Origin: Geminocystis herdmanii PCC 6308
GTDB lineage: Bacteria; Cyanobacteriota; Cyanobacteriia; Cyanobacteriales; Cyanobacteriaceae
Assembly: GCF_000332235.1 (NCBI RefSeq)
Contig: NZ_CM001775.1
Location: 489,630-553,629, forward strand
Reading direction: 5' to 3'
DNA length: 64,000 nt
The notes below the pieces were generated by a model. The model was given only the letters and a program-made list of their open reading frames with translations, did not search any database and had not been told where the DNA came from. Every line of letters begins with the position of its first letter. Position 1 is the stretch's first letter. Positions 17,619-26,272 of this stretch are shown one piece after another. The translations under genes and the position numbers were made by a program.

Positions 17619-18046
17619 TGAAATACTTATTAGACACTGATCATATTAGTTTTCTCCAAAGAAAATCAGGACAAGAATATGAAAATATAATCCGTCATAT
17701 TCGTCAACATTCTTCAAGAGATTTTGCTTTTTCGATTATTAGTTTTCATGAACAAATAATAGGAGCTCATACTTTTATTGTTCGTTCTCAAAATCCAGAG
17801 AAATTGATTAAAGGCTATGGTTTATTGCAACAGGTAATTAATACATTTTCCAAAGCAAATATTTTAGATTTTGATGAAAACTCTGTACAAATTTTTGAAC
17901 GCTTAAAATGTGAAAAAATTACCCTAGCTACTATGGATTTAAGAATTGCCTCGATCGCTCTTTCCCAAGATTTAATTTTGTTAACTCGTAATCGAAAAGA
18001 CTTTAGTAAAGTTCCTAATTTAATTCTTGAAGATTGGACAACTTAG
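17618..18046 (+). CDS. PIN-domain ribonuclease toxin (VapC-type)
   Basis: A 142-residue PIN-domain protein. The acidic active-site residues are visible: Asp in YLLDTDHISFL at the N-terminus, Glu in SFHEQIIG, Asp in TMDLRIASIAL, and a C-terminal LLTRNRKDFSKVPNL segment. PIN toxins cut RNA (often tRNA) when released from the antitoxin. It is translationally coupled to the small upstream gene. The location between cmpC and cmpD is unusual: cmp genes normally follow each other directly or with a porin-like gene. The full-length frame with intact motifs suggests an active or recently active module. Confidence 0.85.
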   Translation: MKYLLDTDHISFLQRKSGQEYENIIRHIRQHSSRDFAFSIISFHEQIIGAHTFIVRSQNPEKLIKGYGLLQQVINTFSKANILDFDENSVQIFERLKCEKITLATMDLRIASIALSQDLILLTRNRKDFSKVPNLILEDWTT

Positions 18047-18071
18047 TTCATTGTCACCCCTTTAGGGTAAT

Positions 18072-18098
18072 AACGCCTCAAGCCATTACTACAAACTT
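18072..18098. repeat. Dispersed short repeat (GTTTGTAGTAATGGCTTTAGCC family)
   Basis: The reverse complement reads AAGTTTGTAGTAATGGCTTG followed by AGGCGTT. It belongs to the family at 948, 36124 and 59358. It lies between the PIN toxin and cmpD, which suggests that this spacer, like the toxin pair, arrived with accessory DNA. Confidence 0.6.
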
Positions 18099-18129
18099 AT
18101 AATAAACCATTTTAGATGGAGTCAAAATC

Positions 18130-18969
18130 ATGCAAACATCCACCAAAAAATTCGCTGAAAAAATGGAAAAACAATTTTATCAAGACAGCTTTTTAACCAT
18201 CGAAAATGTCTCCAAAATTTACCCTACTCCCAAAGGAGATTATACAGTATTAAAAGACGTTAATTTAACCGTCAATCAAGGAGAATTTATCTGCGTAATT
18301 GGGCATTCAGGATGCGGAAAATCTACCCTTTTAAACATGGTTTCTGGCTTTTCTCAACCAACTTTTGGCAGTGTAAAATTAAAGGGAAAACCCATTACAA
18401 AACCGGGTCCCGATCGAATGGTAGTATTTCAAAACTACGCTCTTTTACCTTGGTTAACGGTGTTTGAAAATGTCTATCTCGCCATTGATGCGGTATTCCC
18501 TGAGAAAAAAGAAGCGGAAAAACGTGCGATCGTAAGAGATCATTTAGCTTTAGTAGGTTTAACGGAAGCCTCCGAAAAGAAACCCCCTCAAATTTCTGGG
18601 GGGATGAAACAACGTACTTCGATCGCCCGTGCCTTAGCAATACGCCCTGAAGTCCTTGTCTTAGACGAACCTTTCGGCGCACTTGATCCGATTACTAAGG
18701 AAGAATTACAAGAAGAATTACTCAATATCTGGAACGAATATCGTTGTAACGTATTAATGATCACCCACGATATTGATGAAGCCTTGTTTTTAGCCGATCG
18801 ACTGGTAATGATGACCAATGGACCTTCTGCAAATATAGGTGAAATTATGAATATTCCTTTCCCTCGCCCCCGTGATAGAGAACGCATTATGGAAGACCCT
18901 TTGTATTATGATTTGCGTAACTACGCCCTAGACTTTCTTTATAATCGCTTCGCCCACGATGTGGATTAA
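18130..18969 (+). CDS. cmpD: Bicarbonate ABC transporter ATP-binding protein CmpD
   Basis: The second ATPase of BCT1, 279 residues, without the solute-binding extension of CmpC. Motifs: Walker A GHSGCGKST, signature ISGGMKQRTSIARAL, Walker B VLVLDEPFGALDP, switch MITHDIDEA. The C-terminus NIPFPRPRDRERIMEDPLYYDLRNYALDFLYNRF is typical of NrtD/CmpD. CmpC and CmpD form the heterodimeric motor of the pump. TGGAGTC precedes the ATG. It is separated from cmpC by about 0.8 kb carrying a toxin-antitoxin pair, so read-through or a local promoter is needed to keep subunit balance. A strong terminator follows. Confidence 0.92.
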   Translation: MQTSTKKFAEKMEKQFYQDSFLTIENVSKIYPTPKGDYTVLKDVNLTVNQGEFICVIGHSGCGKSTLLNMVSGFSQPTFGSVKLKGKPITKPGPDRMVVFQNYALLPWLTVFENVYLAIDAVFPEKKEAEKRAIVRDHLALVGLTEASEKKPPQISGGMKQRTSIARALAIRPEVLVLDEPFGALDPITKEELQEELLNIWNEYRCNVLMITHDIDEALFLADRLVMMTNGPSANIGEIMNIPFPRPRDRERIMEDPLYYDLRNYALDFLYNRFAHDVD

Positions 18970-18995
18970 ATTTATTAAGATATTTAGATTTTGTT

Positions 18996-19019
18996 GGTAG
19001 GCGATCGCCTACCTTTTTT
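18996..19019 (+). terminator. Rho-independent terminator of the cmp operon built around HIP1
   Basis: A perfect 18-bp palindrome, GGTAGGCGATCGCCTACC, is followed by six T. Its centre is the HIP1 octamer GCGATCGC. It lies 26 bp after the cmpD stop and closes the operon. Confidence 0.85.
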
Positions 19020-19139
19020 ATGGTAATTTAAAGATAAATATACAAAAGTAATTTATAAAACTTTAATAAAATAAGTGTAAAATATTATGAATATTATTTT
19101 AATTAATTTTTTAAAAATTTTCTTTTACAGGAGTTATTT

Positions 19140-21917
19140 ATGTTTAATAAAACCACTGAAAAAACCATGCACTCCGTGAGGTGGATTTTAACCTTAGGTT
19201 GGCTTTTTTTAATTTTATCTTTGTTTTATGATCCCATTTCTCCTATATTAACTTCTCCTGATAATTTAGTTAGTCCTTTAAGGGTTAATTTAGATGTTTG
19301 CATTTCTGTTCAAGGTAGTTGTTTAGAGAAAAATTATTATTATTTAGGAACTCCAATTTTTTGGGGAATTATAGTTCCTAGTTCTATCTTTATTTTGCTT
19401 ATTTTTGGTCATGAATTATGGCGCAGAATTTGCCCTTTATCTTTCCTTTCTCAAATTCCAAGGGCGTTAGGTTGGCAACGAAAAATTAAACGAGTTAGTA
19501 ATAATGGGGCAGTGCGTTTTGAAATCCCTAGAGTAGATAAAAATTCATGGTTAGGACGTAATTATTTATATGTACAAATGGCATGGTTTTTTATTGGTTT
19601 ATGTTCTCGAATTTTGTTTGTTAATGCCGATCGAATAGCTCTTGCTATGTGGTTATTATTTACTATTTTTGTGGCTATTTTTATCGGTTATTATTATGGT
19701 GGTAAATCATGGTGTAACTATTTCTGCCCCATGTCTCCCGTGCAAAAAATTTACGCCGAACCTAACTCATTATTCGGTAGTAAAGCTCATATTACCGATG
19801 AGAAAATTACCCAATCAATGTGTCGAATTATCGAAGATAATCAAGAAAAAAGTGCTTGTATTGCCTGTCAAAGTCCTTGCATTGATATTGACTCAGAAAG
19901 AAGTTATTGGGATGGCATTAATCATAAAAATCGACAATTATTATACTATGGTTATTTCGGTTTAGTTATTGGTTATTTTCTCTATTATTATTTATATGCA
20001 GGTAATTGGGATTATTATTTTTCTGGTATTTGGGCTTATGAAAAAAATCAATTAACTACTCTTTTTAATCCCGGTTTTTATCTTTTTAATCAACCTATTC
20101 CTATCCCGAAAATTATCGCTGTACCCCTTACGTTGAGCTTTTCTACTTTTGTCGCTTATTATTTAGGTAAAAACATTGAAAATTTATTATGTAAAAACTA
20201 TCAAAATCGTCTCTCTTCTGAGTTAATTAGACATCGTATTTTTACCGTTATCACTTTTATTATTTTTGACTTTTTCTTTATTTTTGCAGGTCGATCGTGG
20301 TTAGTTTTATTACCCATTAAAGTTCAATATATTTGGGATTTTATGTTAGTCTTTTTAAGTTCAATCTGGTTGTATCAAAATTGGGATAAGAGTCCTGAAG
20401 TTTATAATAAAGAAAGTTTAAGCAGTCGTTTCCGTAAGCAACTGAAGAAATTAGGCTTAAATATTAGTCGTTTTTTAGAAGGAAAATCTCTAGAAAATTT
20501 GAATACCGATGAGGTTTATGTTTTAGCAAAAGTTCTTCCCGAATTTACAAAAGATAAGCGTCAAGAAGTGTATAAAAATGTGTTAAAAGAATCTTTAGAG
20601 GAAGGCTATGTTAACACCGTTAGTAGTCTGGAAGTGTTAGCCCAAATGCGATCGCAATTAGGTATTAATGAAGATGAACACCGTATTATCTTAACAGAAT
20701 TAGGGGTTGAAGACCCTTCTTTATTAGATGTTTCTAAGTTACATTCTCTGGAAAATTCCGTGCGTTTGACAGGGTATCGCAAAGCCTTAGAAAGAATGCT
20801 ATCTCTACAGCAAAAAACCTCCATCGAAGATTTATTACAAAACAATTCTCAAGACATACGAAAATTAAGACAGGAATATTCCATTACTTATCAAGAGGAG
20901 GAGGAAATTTTACAAGGGTTACAACCTGAGTCTGGTATCATAGCGAAATCTGAGCATATTTTAGCCCAGTTAGAATATCTCATCGAACGTTATCACACCC
21001 TCAATCAACCTCGTTTTTTACCCCAAGGGGAAGTATTAAACCTGTTAAGAAAGACAGTAACAGAGAAAAAACGTCTTTTAATTAGAGGATTGTTAGAAAT
21101 TATCGAAAAAAGTGAAGATTTGTCTATTAATGAAGAAATTGCCCGAAATTTAGTTAATCTTTCTCCTAGTGTGTTACTAGAAACATTAAGTAATCCTGCA
21201 TCTAATTGGAGTAACAGATTGCCCAATAATGTGTTATCGATTCTTAAACAACCAAATAAAAATGTAAGTTGTGCTTTAGATATAAATGAAGCTACAATCA
21301 TTGATCATCTCCACAGTTTAGTATTAGAATCTAATCCAATTATTCAGGCAATTAGTCTTTATATATTAGCTCAAGTTAATTTTGAAATTGCTAAAGAAGA
21401 AGCAAAAAATATACTAGCAGAAAAACCTCATTTTTTAGTTACAGATATAGTAAATATATTAATTAAATCTGAGAAATTAAGTTTAAATAAATGTGAGATT
21501 TTGGCAAAAATTATCTATTTAAGTAATGCTTCTTTCTTTGAGAGAACTTATAGTAATACTTTAATTAAATTAGGGGAGTTATCATATTTTAAAAATTATC
21601 AAGAAAATGAGATTATTTCTGATGAAGGGGATACTTGTCGAGAGTTATTATTATTGATTGAAGGTAGAGTAGAAATTATCAAACCCTGTGTTGATGATAC
21701 TCCAATTATTTCTAGTTTATTACCCGGACAAATTTTAGATGAGTTAGAAGTTTTAGCCCATGAAAAACAGTCTGGAAAAATTATCGCCAAAACTACTCCC
21801 ACCAAAATTTTAGCGATCGCAGTAGATACTTTTGATGAAATTTTAGAACAAGATCAAGAATTTTCTCGACGTATTTTAGAGTTAGAAACCAGCCGTTTGA
21901 AACAAATTATTAATTAA
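19140..21917 (+). CDS. Fe-S membrane protein (NapH/NosR-like) fused to a helical region and a cyclic-nucleotide-binding domain
   Basis: A 925-residue protein with three parts. Residues 1 to about 430 hold several transmembrane helices and two Cys groups: C192-x3-C196-P (WCNYFCP) and C228-x11-C240-x2-C243-x3-C247 (SACIACQSPC). This is the pattern of quinol-linked 4Fe-4S membrane proteins such as NapH and NosR. Residues about 440-815 are soluble and helical, with segments such as LNTDEVYVLAKVLPEF that I cannot assign. Residues about 820-910 look like a cNMP/Crp-type domain (NEIISDEGDTCRELLLLIEGRVEII, LLPGQILDELEVL). The role may be electron transfer gated by a cyclic nucleotide or redox signal; this is inference. 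AGGAG lies 9 bp before the ATG. It follows the cmp terminator, so it is a separate transcript. Confidence 0.75.
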   Translation: MFNKTTEKTMHSVRWILTLGWLFLILSLFYDPISPILTSPDNLVSPLRVNLDVCISVQGSCLEKNYYYLGTPIFWGIIVPSSIFILLIFGHELWRRICPLSFLSQIPRALGWQRKIKRVSNNGAVRFEIPRVDKNSWLGRNYLYVQMAWFFIGLCSRILFVNADRIALAMWLLFTIFVAIFIGYYYGGKSWCNYFCPMSPVQKIYAEPNSLFGSKAHITDEKITQSMCRIIEDNQEKSACIACQSPCIDIDSERSYWDGINHKNRQLLYYGYFGLVIGYFLYYYLYAGNWDYYFSGIWAYEKNQLTTLFNPGFYLFNQPIPIPKIIAVPLTLSFSTFVAYYLGKNIENLLCKNYQNRLSSELIRHRIFTVITFIIFDFFFIFAGRSWLVLLPIKVQYIWDFMLVFLSSIWLYQNWDKSPEVYNKESLSSRFRKQLKKLGLNISRFLEGKSLENLNTDEVYVLAKVLPEFTKDKRQEVYKNVLKESLEEGYVNTVSSLEVLAQMRSQLGINEDEHRIILTELGVEDPSLLDVSKLHSLENSVRLTGYRKALERMLSLQQKTSIEDLLQNNSQDIRKLRQEYSITYQEEEEILQGLQPESGIIAKSEHILAQLEYLIERYHTLNQPRFLPQGEVLNLLRKTVTEKKRLLIRGLLEIIEKSEDLSINEEIARNLVNLSPSVLLETLSNPASNWSNRLPNNVLSILKQPNKNVSCALDINEATIIDHLHSLVLESNPIIQAISLYILAQVNFEIAKEEAKNILAEKPHFLVTDIVNILIKSEKLSLNKCEILAKIIYLSNASFFERTYSNTLIKLGELSYFKNYQENEIISDEGDTCRELLLLIEGRVEIIKPCVDDTPIISSLLPGQILDELEVLAHEKQSGKIIAKTTPTKILAIAVDTFDEILEQDQEFSRRILELETSRLKQIIN

Positions 21918-21951
21918 AGCTCGATCGTATTTTCAGTAGATACATAAATCG

Positions 21952-21979
21952 GTAGAGGCGTAAAATTTTACGTCTCTAC
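21952..21979. repeat. Dispersed palindromic repeat (GAGACGTAAAATTTTACG type)
   Basis: An inverted repeat: GTAGAGGCGTAAAA meets its near reverse complement TTTTACGTCTCTAC. Sister copies are at 28919, 34644 and 57653. All are intergenic and extend into the same outer ACAATGG or CTATGG sequence. It may act as a hairpin at mRNA ends, but no T-run is present. Confidence 0.75.
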
Positions 21980-22082
21980 AATGGTTTTAGCCGTTCAACA
22001 TTTAATTCCTGCCAAAAGTCTATTAAATTAATAGAAAAAAATTAGAGATTGTGATAAGCTGGTAAAGTTGTCAAAATTCGCA

Positions 22083-22146
22083 CATCTGGGATGTCGGGTG
22101 TTTCTAAAATCAGAAATAGAACTAACCCAGATGGAGGATAAACCCG
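22083..22146 (+). promoter_or_regulatory. Structured rpsB leader, pseudoknot-capable
   Basis: Arm A CATCTGGG (22083-22090) pairs with CCCAGATG (22126-22133). Arm B CGGGT (22095-22099) pairs with ACCCG (22142-22146). The order A-B-A'-B' is that of an H-type pseudoknot, with a small TTTCT/AGAAA hairpin between. The last arm lies just upstream of the AAGGAG of rpsB. CATC/GATG at 22083-22093 can also close a competing mini-hairpin. The likely role is feedback control by S2, by analogy with autoregulated rpsB leaders in other bacteria; function is inferred. Confidence 0.55.
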
Positions 22147-22164
22147 AAATAAAGGAGAATAAAA

Positions 22165-22971
22165 ATGTCAGTAGTTACCTTAAAAGAACTATTAGATTCT
22201 GGTGTACACTTTGGGCATCAGACTCGTCGTTGGAATCCCAAAATGGCGCCTTATATCTACACCGCTAGAAATGGGGTACATATCATCGATTTAGTGCAAA
22301 CAGCACAATTAATGGATGAAGCCTATAACTACATCAAAAAAGCCGCCGAAAGTGGTAAGAAAGTACTGTTTGTTGGTACTAAGCGTCAAGCCGCAGGTAT
22401 TATCGCCCAAGAAGCCAGTCGTTGCGGTGCATTCTACATCAATCAACGTTGGTTAGGTGGTATGCTCACTAACTGGGAAACCATCAAATCCAGAGTAGCA
22501 CGTCTTAAAGATTTAGAAGAATTAGAAGAAAGTGGCGCTTTAGACAGACGTCCAAAAAAAGAAGCATCTGTTTTACGTCGTGAATTAAACAAACTCCAAA
22601 AGTACCTCGGCGGTATCAAGGATATGCGTCGTGTACCTGATGTTGTAGTAATTATTGACATTCGCAGAGAACATAACGCCATCAAAGAGTGTGAAAAACT
22701 CAATTTACCTGTTGTGTCTATGCTTGATACTAACTGTAATCCTGAATTGGTGGACTTCCCTATTCCTGCTAATGATGACGCAATTCGATCGATCAAACTT
22801 ATCATTGGTAAATTAGCCGATGCTATTTATGAAGGGCGTTACGGCAAAGCCGTTGCCGAAGGCAGATTCGATGAATTTGAAGAATCTTTAGCTAGTGGTG
22901 AACCAGACTACGATGAAGATTACGAAGATGAAGAATATGACGAAGATGCTGACAGTGGCGAAGAAGAATAA
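22165..22971 (+). CDS. rpsB: 30S ribosomal protein S2
   Basis: A ribosomal protein of the small subunit needed for S1 binding and start-site selection. The 268-residue sequence has the family start ([25 protein letters not shown]) and core motifs ([14 protein letters not shown]-like [53 protein letters not shown]). It ends in a very acidic tail (about 235-268, mostly Asp/Glu), longer than in Escherichia coli and seen in other cyanobacteria. AAAGGAGAAT precedes the ATG. It pairs with tsf, which follows 186 bp downstream, the conserved rpsB-tsf order. Confidence 0.97.
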   Translation: MSVVTLKELLDSGVHFGHQTRRWNPKMAPYIYTARNGVHIIDLVQTAQLMDEAYNYIKKAAESGKKVLFVGTKRQAAGIIAQEASRCGAFYINQRWLGGMLTNWETIKSRVARLKDLEELEESGALDRRPKKEASVLRRELNKLQKYLGGIKDMRRVPDVVVIIDIRREHNAIKECEKLNLPVVSMLDTNCNPELVDFPIPANDDAIRSIKLIIGKLADAIYEGRYGKAVAEGRFDEFEESLASGEPDYDEDYEDEEYDEDADSGEEE

Positions 22972-22980
22972 ATAAGTAGG

Positions 22981-23034
22981 GAATGGGGAATGGAGAATGG
23001 AGAATGGAGAATGGAGAATGAATAATGGAGAATA
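22981..23034. repeat. Short tandem heptamer array (GAATGGA)n between rpsB and tsf
   Basis: Runs of GAATGGA/GAATGGG units, about six in a row and then degenerate. This is the pattern of cyanobacterial short tandemly repeated repetitive sequences. It separates two genes normally transcribed together. Confidence 0.8.
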
Positions 23035-23157
23035 GATAATTTAAAACTTATTACTTACTCTCCCCTATCTCCTATCTTCTATTTCCTAACTCAAGTTAGT
23101 ATTCGGTTCAATTCGTGTAATGATTATTGAAGATAATTTTATAAAAATTTAAGTATT

Positions 23158-23817
23158 ATGGCAGAAATTACAGCTAAATTAGTAAAAGAACTTAGAGAAA
23201 AAACTAACGCAGGGATGATGGATTGCAAAAAAGCCCTCGTAGAAAATGATGGTGACATCCAAAAAGCTACTGAATGGTTACGTCAAAAAGGTATCACTTC
23301 CGCCGAGAAAAAAGCAGGTAGAGTTGCCGCCGAAGGTATTGTAGAAAGCTATATTCATACTGGGGGAAGAATCGGTGTACTGGTTGAAGTCAACTGCGAA
23401 ACTGATTTCGTTGCCCGTCGTGAAGATTTCCAAGCCTTAGCGAAAAATATTGCTATGCAAATTGCGGCTTGTCCTAATGTAGAATATGTCAAAATTGCAG
23501 ATATTCCTCAAGACATCGTTACCAAAGAGAAAGAAATCGAAATGGGTAGAGATGATTTAGGTAATAAACCAGCCAATATCAAAGAAAAAATCGTTGAAGG
23601 TAGAATCCAAAAACGTTTAGGGGAAATGTGTTTACTCAGTCAACCTTATATCCGTGAGCAAGGTATTACCGTTGAAGAATTAATCACTCAACAAATTTCT
23701 AAAATTGGTGAAAATATCCAAGTGCGACGTTTTACCCGTTTTGTCTTAGGGGAAGGCATCGAAAAAGAAGAAACCAATTTTGCTGAAGAAGTTGCCGCCC
23801 AAGCAGGGTTAAAATAA
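23158..23817 (+). CDS. tsf: Translation elongation factor Ts
   Basis: The nucleotide-exchange factor that recycles EF-Tu from GDP to GTP form. The 219-residue length is the short bacterial/cyanobacterial form. It begins [26 protein letters not shown], with the invariant TDFVAR motif that contacts EF-Tu ([13 protein letters not shown]), and continues with the core domain ([21 protein letters not shown]). No second core repeat is present, as usual in this short form. It follows rpsB on the same strand. Confidence 0.97.
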   Translation: MAEITAKLVKELREKTNAGMMDCKKALVENDGDIQKATEWLRQKGITSAEKKAGRVAAEGIVESYIHTGGRIGVLVEVNCETDFVARREDFQALAKNIAMQIAACPNVEYVKIADIPQDIVTKEKEIEMGRDDLGNKPANIKEKIVEGRIQKRLGEMCLLSQPYIREQGITVEELITQQISKIGENIQVRRFTRFVLGEGIEKEETNFAEEVAAQAGLK

Positions 23818-23841
23818 TTAGGAATTAGGAATTAGGAATTT
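23818..23841. repeat. Short tandem heptamer array (TTAGGAA)n
   Basis: Three units of TTAGGAA directly after the tsf stop codon. It belongs to the same class of heptamer arrays as those at 22981 and 24774. Confidence 0.7.
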
Positions 23842-23905
23842 TTATAATAGCCCTAAATATTCGATCGAACTTATCAAATTATTACCTTTAAAATTATCAA
23901 TAAAA

Positions 23906-24775
23906 ATGAGTAAGTCAATCAAACAGTTACGCAATGATTTGACCATTTTGAATGAAAAAATTAAGGATTTAGCCACTAATTTACAAGATTTATATTGTCA
24001 TTATTTTGAAAATTTAAGTGCTGTTATTAAACGTCAATTAACGGTAGCTACTTATCAAATTTGTACTCAAAAATATCCTACAGCTTTTTTAGATTTAAGT
24101 TATCAAAAAAGATACGATTTACAACAAAAAATTAAGGGATTAGAAACTGTTTTTAAAGAAGATTTATTTAAGGCTTTAAGTTTGATCGACCTTAGTAATA
24201 ATCAAGTTATTCAAGAGTTTTATTCTAAAATTATTAAAGCTATTTCTGAGGAAGAAATATCCTCCCAAAAGAATTTATCAGATGTCGAAATAACGGAAAA
24301 TAATCAAACAGATTTAACTAAGGAAGAAGAATTAGATTCCCAAGATTTAATTAAATTGCAGTTAGATATTGAAGATTGTTTAGAAGAATGTTTAACCAAT
24401 ATTTCCCATCGTGCCAATAAATATTTACAGGAAGCCCATATTTTACCTGATAAAATACCTAGTAAAATTATCGAAATGGCATTACAAGCGGAAGAAAATA
24501 CTTCTCTTGTTAGTGGTGCACCTAATCTCCTTAGTTTACTAATTGAAAGAGAAGATAAATCAGATCATAATATTGATATTACTCCCATTGTTGCGGTATG
24601 TTTAAGATTAACCGAAATCGAATTTAATGATCCTAGTTTAAATGTAATTCGACAAAAAATTAACACTTTTCTTAAACAATTAGATGAACTAGATAACGAG
24701 TATCAAAGAAAACGACAAAAATACTCGATCGCCCTCGCTGAATCTGCATGGCGCAGTAGTTGGAATGAGGAATGA
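23906..24775 (+). CDS. Conserved cyanobacterial protein of unknown function next to tsf
   Basis: A 289-residue, mostly alpha-helical protein, rich in Leu, Lys and Glu, with no signal peptide or membrane helix. The N-terminus (residues 3-45) reads as a helix, probably a coiled coil (IKQLRNDLTILNEKIKDLATNLQDLY). An acidic variable linker lies at about 115-145. The C-terminus ends in a basic helix (DNEYQRKRQKYSIALAESAWRSSW). I recall an unnamed gene in the same place after rpsB-tsf in Synechocystis, so position is conserved, which hints at a link to translation. No function can be assigned. The downstream stop runs into a heptamer array. Confidence 0.75.
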   Translation: MSKSIKQLRNDLTILNEKIKDLATNLQDLYCHYFENLSAVIKRQLTVATYQICTQKYPTAFLDLSYQKRYDLQQKIKGLETVFKEDLFKALSLIDLSNNQVIQEFYSKIIKAISEEEISSQKNLSDVEITENNQTDLTKEEELDSQDLIKLQLDIEDCLEECLTNISHRANKYLQEAHILPDKIPSKIIEMALQAEENTSLVSGAPNLLSLLIEREDKSDHNIDITPIVAVCLRLTEIEFNDPSLNVIRQKINTFLKQLDELDNEYQRKRQKYSIALAESAWRSSWNEE

Positions 24776-24817
24776 AGAATTAAGAATTAAGAATTAAGAA
24801 TTAAGAATTAAGAATTA
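24774..24817. repeat. Short tandem heptamer array (GAATTAA)n
   Basis: Six or so consecutive GAATTAA units between the unknown gene and pth. The first unit overlaps the end of the upstream coding sequence, so array expansion reaches the stop codon itself. Confidence 0.85.
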
Positions 24818-24846
24818 GTTGAATTATTGACAGTTAATAAATTTCC

Positions 24847-25452
24847 ATGAATGAAAAAAATATAGTTATTCCTGATGTGATTATCGGTTTGGGAAATCCC
24901 GAACAAAAGTACGATCGAACTCGTCATAATATCGGGTTTGAAATAGTAGATTATTTAGCCCTAAAATGGGGTTTTAGTTGGCAAAAAAACCAGAAATTTA
25001 ATGCTCTAATTTGTGAAGGAATTGCCCCCAATCGTCGTAGAATTAGGTTAGTAAAACCCTTAACTTATATGAATCGATCGGGTCAATCCGTCAGAGCCGT
25101 GCTAGACTGGTATAAACTGAGTGCTGACTCCATTTTAGTTATCTATGATGACATGGATTTACCCTTCGGGAGAATCAGATTAAGGCTGTCAGGTTCAGCC
25201 GGAGGACATAACGGCATGAAATCCATCATTTCCCATGTGGGAGGGCAAAATTTCCCCCGTTTTCGCATCGGTATCGGCAAATCTGGCGGAAAAGAAGAAA
25301 CTATTGGTCATGTTTTAGGGAAGTTTTCCACCACAGAAACAAAAATTATTGAGGAGTTAAAAATATTAACCTATGATGCCATTAATGTTAGTTTAAAAGA
25401 TGGTATAGAAAAAGCGATGAGCCTTTATAATCAAAAATTTATCGAAATTTAA
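24847..25452 (+). CDS. pth: Peptidyl-tRNA hydrolase
   Basis: Releases tRNA from prematurely dropped peptidyl-tRNA. The 201-residue protein has the family motifs: VIIGLGNPEQKYDRTRHNIGFEIVD with the catalytic His in TRHNIGF, KPLTYMNRSGQSV, YDDMDLPFGRIRLRLSGSAGGHNGMKSI, and FPRFRIGIGKSGG. Length is normal. Its place among rpsB, tsf and topA makes a translation-centred neighbourhood. No clear Shine-Dalgarno site precedes the ATG at 24847. Confidence 0.96.
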   Translation: MNEKNIVIPDVIIGLGNPEQKYDRTRHNIGFEIVDYLALKWGFSWQKNQKFNALICEGIAPNRRRIRLVKPLTYMNRSGQSVRAVLDWYKLSADSILVIYDDMDLPFGRIRLRLSGSAGGHNGMKSIISHVGGQNFPRFRIGIGKSGGKEETIGHVLGKFSTTETKIIEELKILTYDAINVSLKDGIEKAMSLYNQKFIEI

Positions 25453-25474
25453 TCTATTTTTATCCTCAACCAAA

Positions 25475-26107
25475 ATGACTTTAACCCAAGTAAATCAATT
25501 ACCTCATATTCAAGCAATTATTGAATTAGCTAAATCGAAAAATAGTGATTCAGAACAAGTTTTTATTATCAATCATATTAATTGGCAAGAATACGAAAAT
25601 TTATTGGAATTTATGAGTGATAATAGTGGGGTTTTATTTAAGTATGAGGAGGAAACTTTAGTTATCATGTCTCCCAGTCGCAATCATGAAATTTTTAAAG
25701 AAAATATCGGTATTTTAATCGAAACTTATTGTTTAATAAAAAAGATTAAATTTTATTCATTAGGCTCAACCACTTTTCGCTCTCAAAAAAAATTAAAAGG
25801 AATTGAACCAGATAAAAGTTATTGTTTTAATAGTCGCAAAGAATTTCCTGATTTAGCGATTGAAATTATTATCACCAGTGGTGGTATTAATAGTTTACAA
25901 ATCTATCGAGATTTAGGAGTAAAAGAAGTGTGGTTTTGGGAGAGAGAAAAATTAACAGTTTATCATTTAGAAAAAGAGGAATATCAGAAAGTACAACAAA
26001 GTCGTTTATTACCTGATATAGACTTAGATTTATTCGCTAATTTAGTGATTAAAAGTGAACCTTTAGAAGCGATTTTAGAATTTACAAAAACATTGGAAGA
26101 AAAATAA
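25475..26107 (+). CDS. Uma2-family putative restriction-like endonuclease (DUF820)
   Basis: A 210-residue member of the Uma2 family, highly multiplied in cyanobacteria and carrying a PD-(D/E)XK nuclease fold. Motifs: an N-terminal region with LEFMSDNSGVLFKYEEETLVIMSPS, SRNHEIFKENIGILIETY, then PDLAIEIIITSGGINSLQIYRDLGVKEVWFW, where the Asp and Glu are the expected acidic catalytic pair, and a tail on LLPDIDLDLF. The cellular role of this family is not established. It starts 22 bp after the pth stop and may be cotranscribed with it. Confidence 0.88.
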   Translation: MTLTQVNQLPHIQAIIELAKSKNSDSEQVFIINHINWQEYENLLEFMSDNSGVLFKYEEETLVIMSPSRNHEIFKENIGILIETYCLIKKIKFYSLGSTTFRSQKKLKGIEPDKSYCFNSRKEFPDLAIEIIITSGGINSLQIYRDLGVKEVWFWEREKLTVYHLEKEEYQKVQQSRLLPDIDLDLFANLVIKSEPLEAILEFTKTLEEK

Positions 26108-26272
26108 AAAAGACTTTTTCACCTGAGTACCTTTTTTTAGACATAATCTATCATACTGAGGAGTAAGAGAGCTAAACTTATTCTTGATGCTCGATCGAGA
26201 ATTAAAGTAAATATGTGCTAAATAGTTAAATTATAGATATAGTAGCAAAATAGAGAACCGAAATAATAATCT

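Noticed and set aside
12924-18969. Nitrate transporter nrtABCD
   Set aside because: Same family, but the substrate-binding protein matches CmpA ([24 protein letters not shown]) better than NrtA, no nirA or narB is adjacent and no NtcA-type site was seen. Bicarbonate is the better call.
22068-22268. A 66-codon plus-strand frame across the rpsB leader and start
   Set aside because: It overlaps the structured leader and the first codons of rpsB in another frame and lacks a ribosome site.
26118-26165. A very short copy of the MITE-like element (ACCTGAGTACC ... CATACTGAGGAGT) before topA
   Set aside because: Only about 10 bp at each end match, spacing is far too short and no target duplication is visible; chance similarity is likely.
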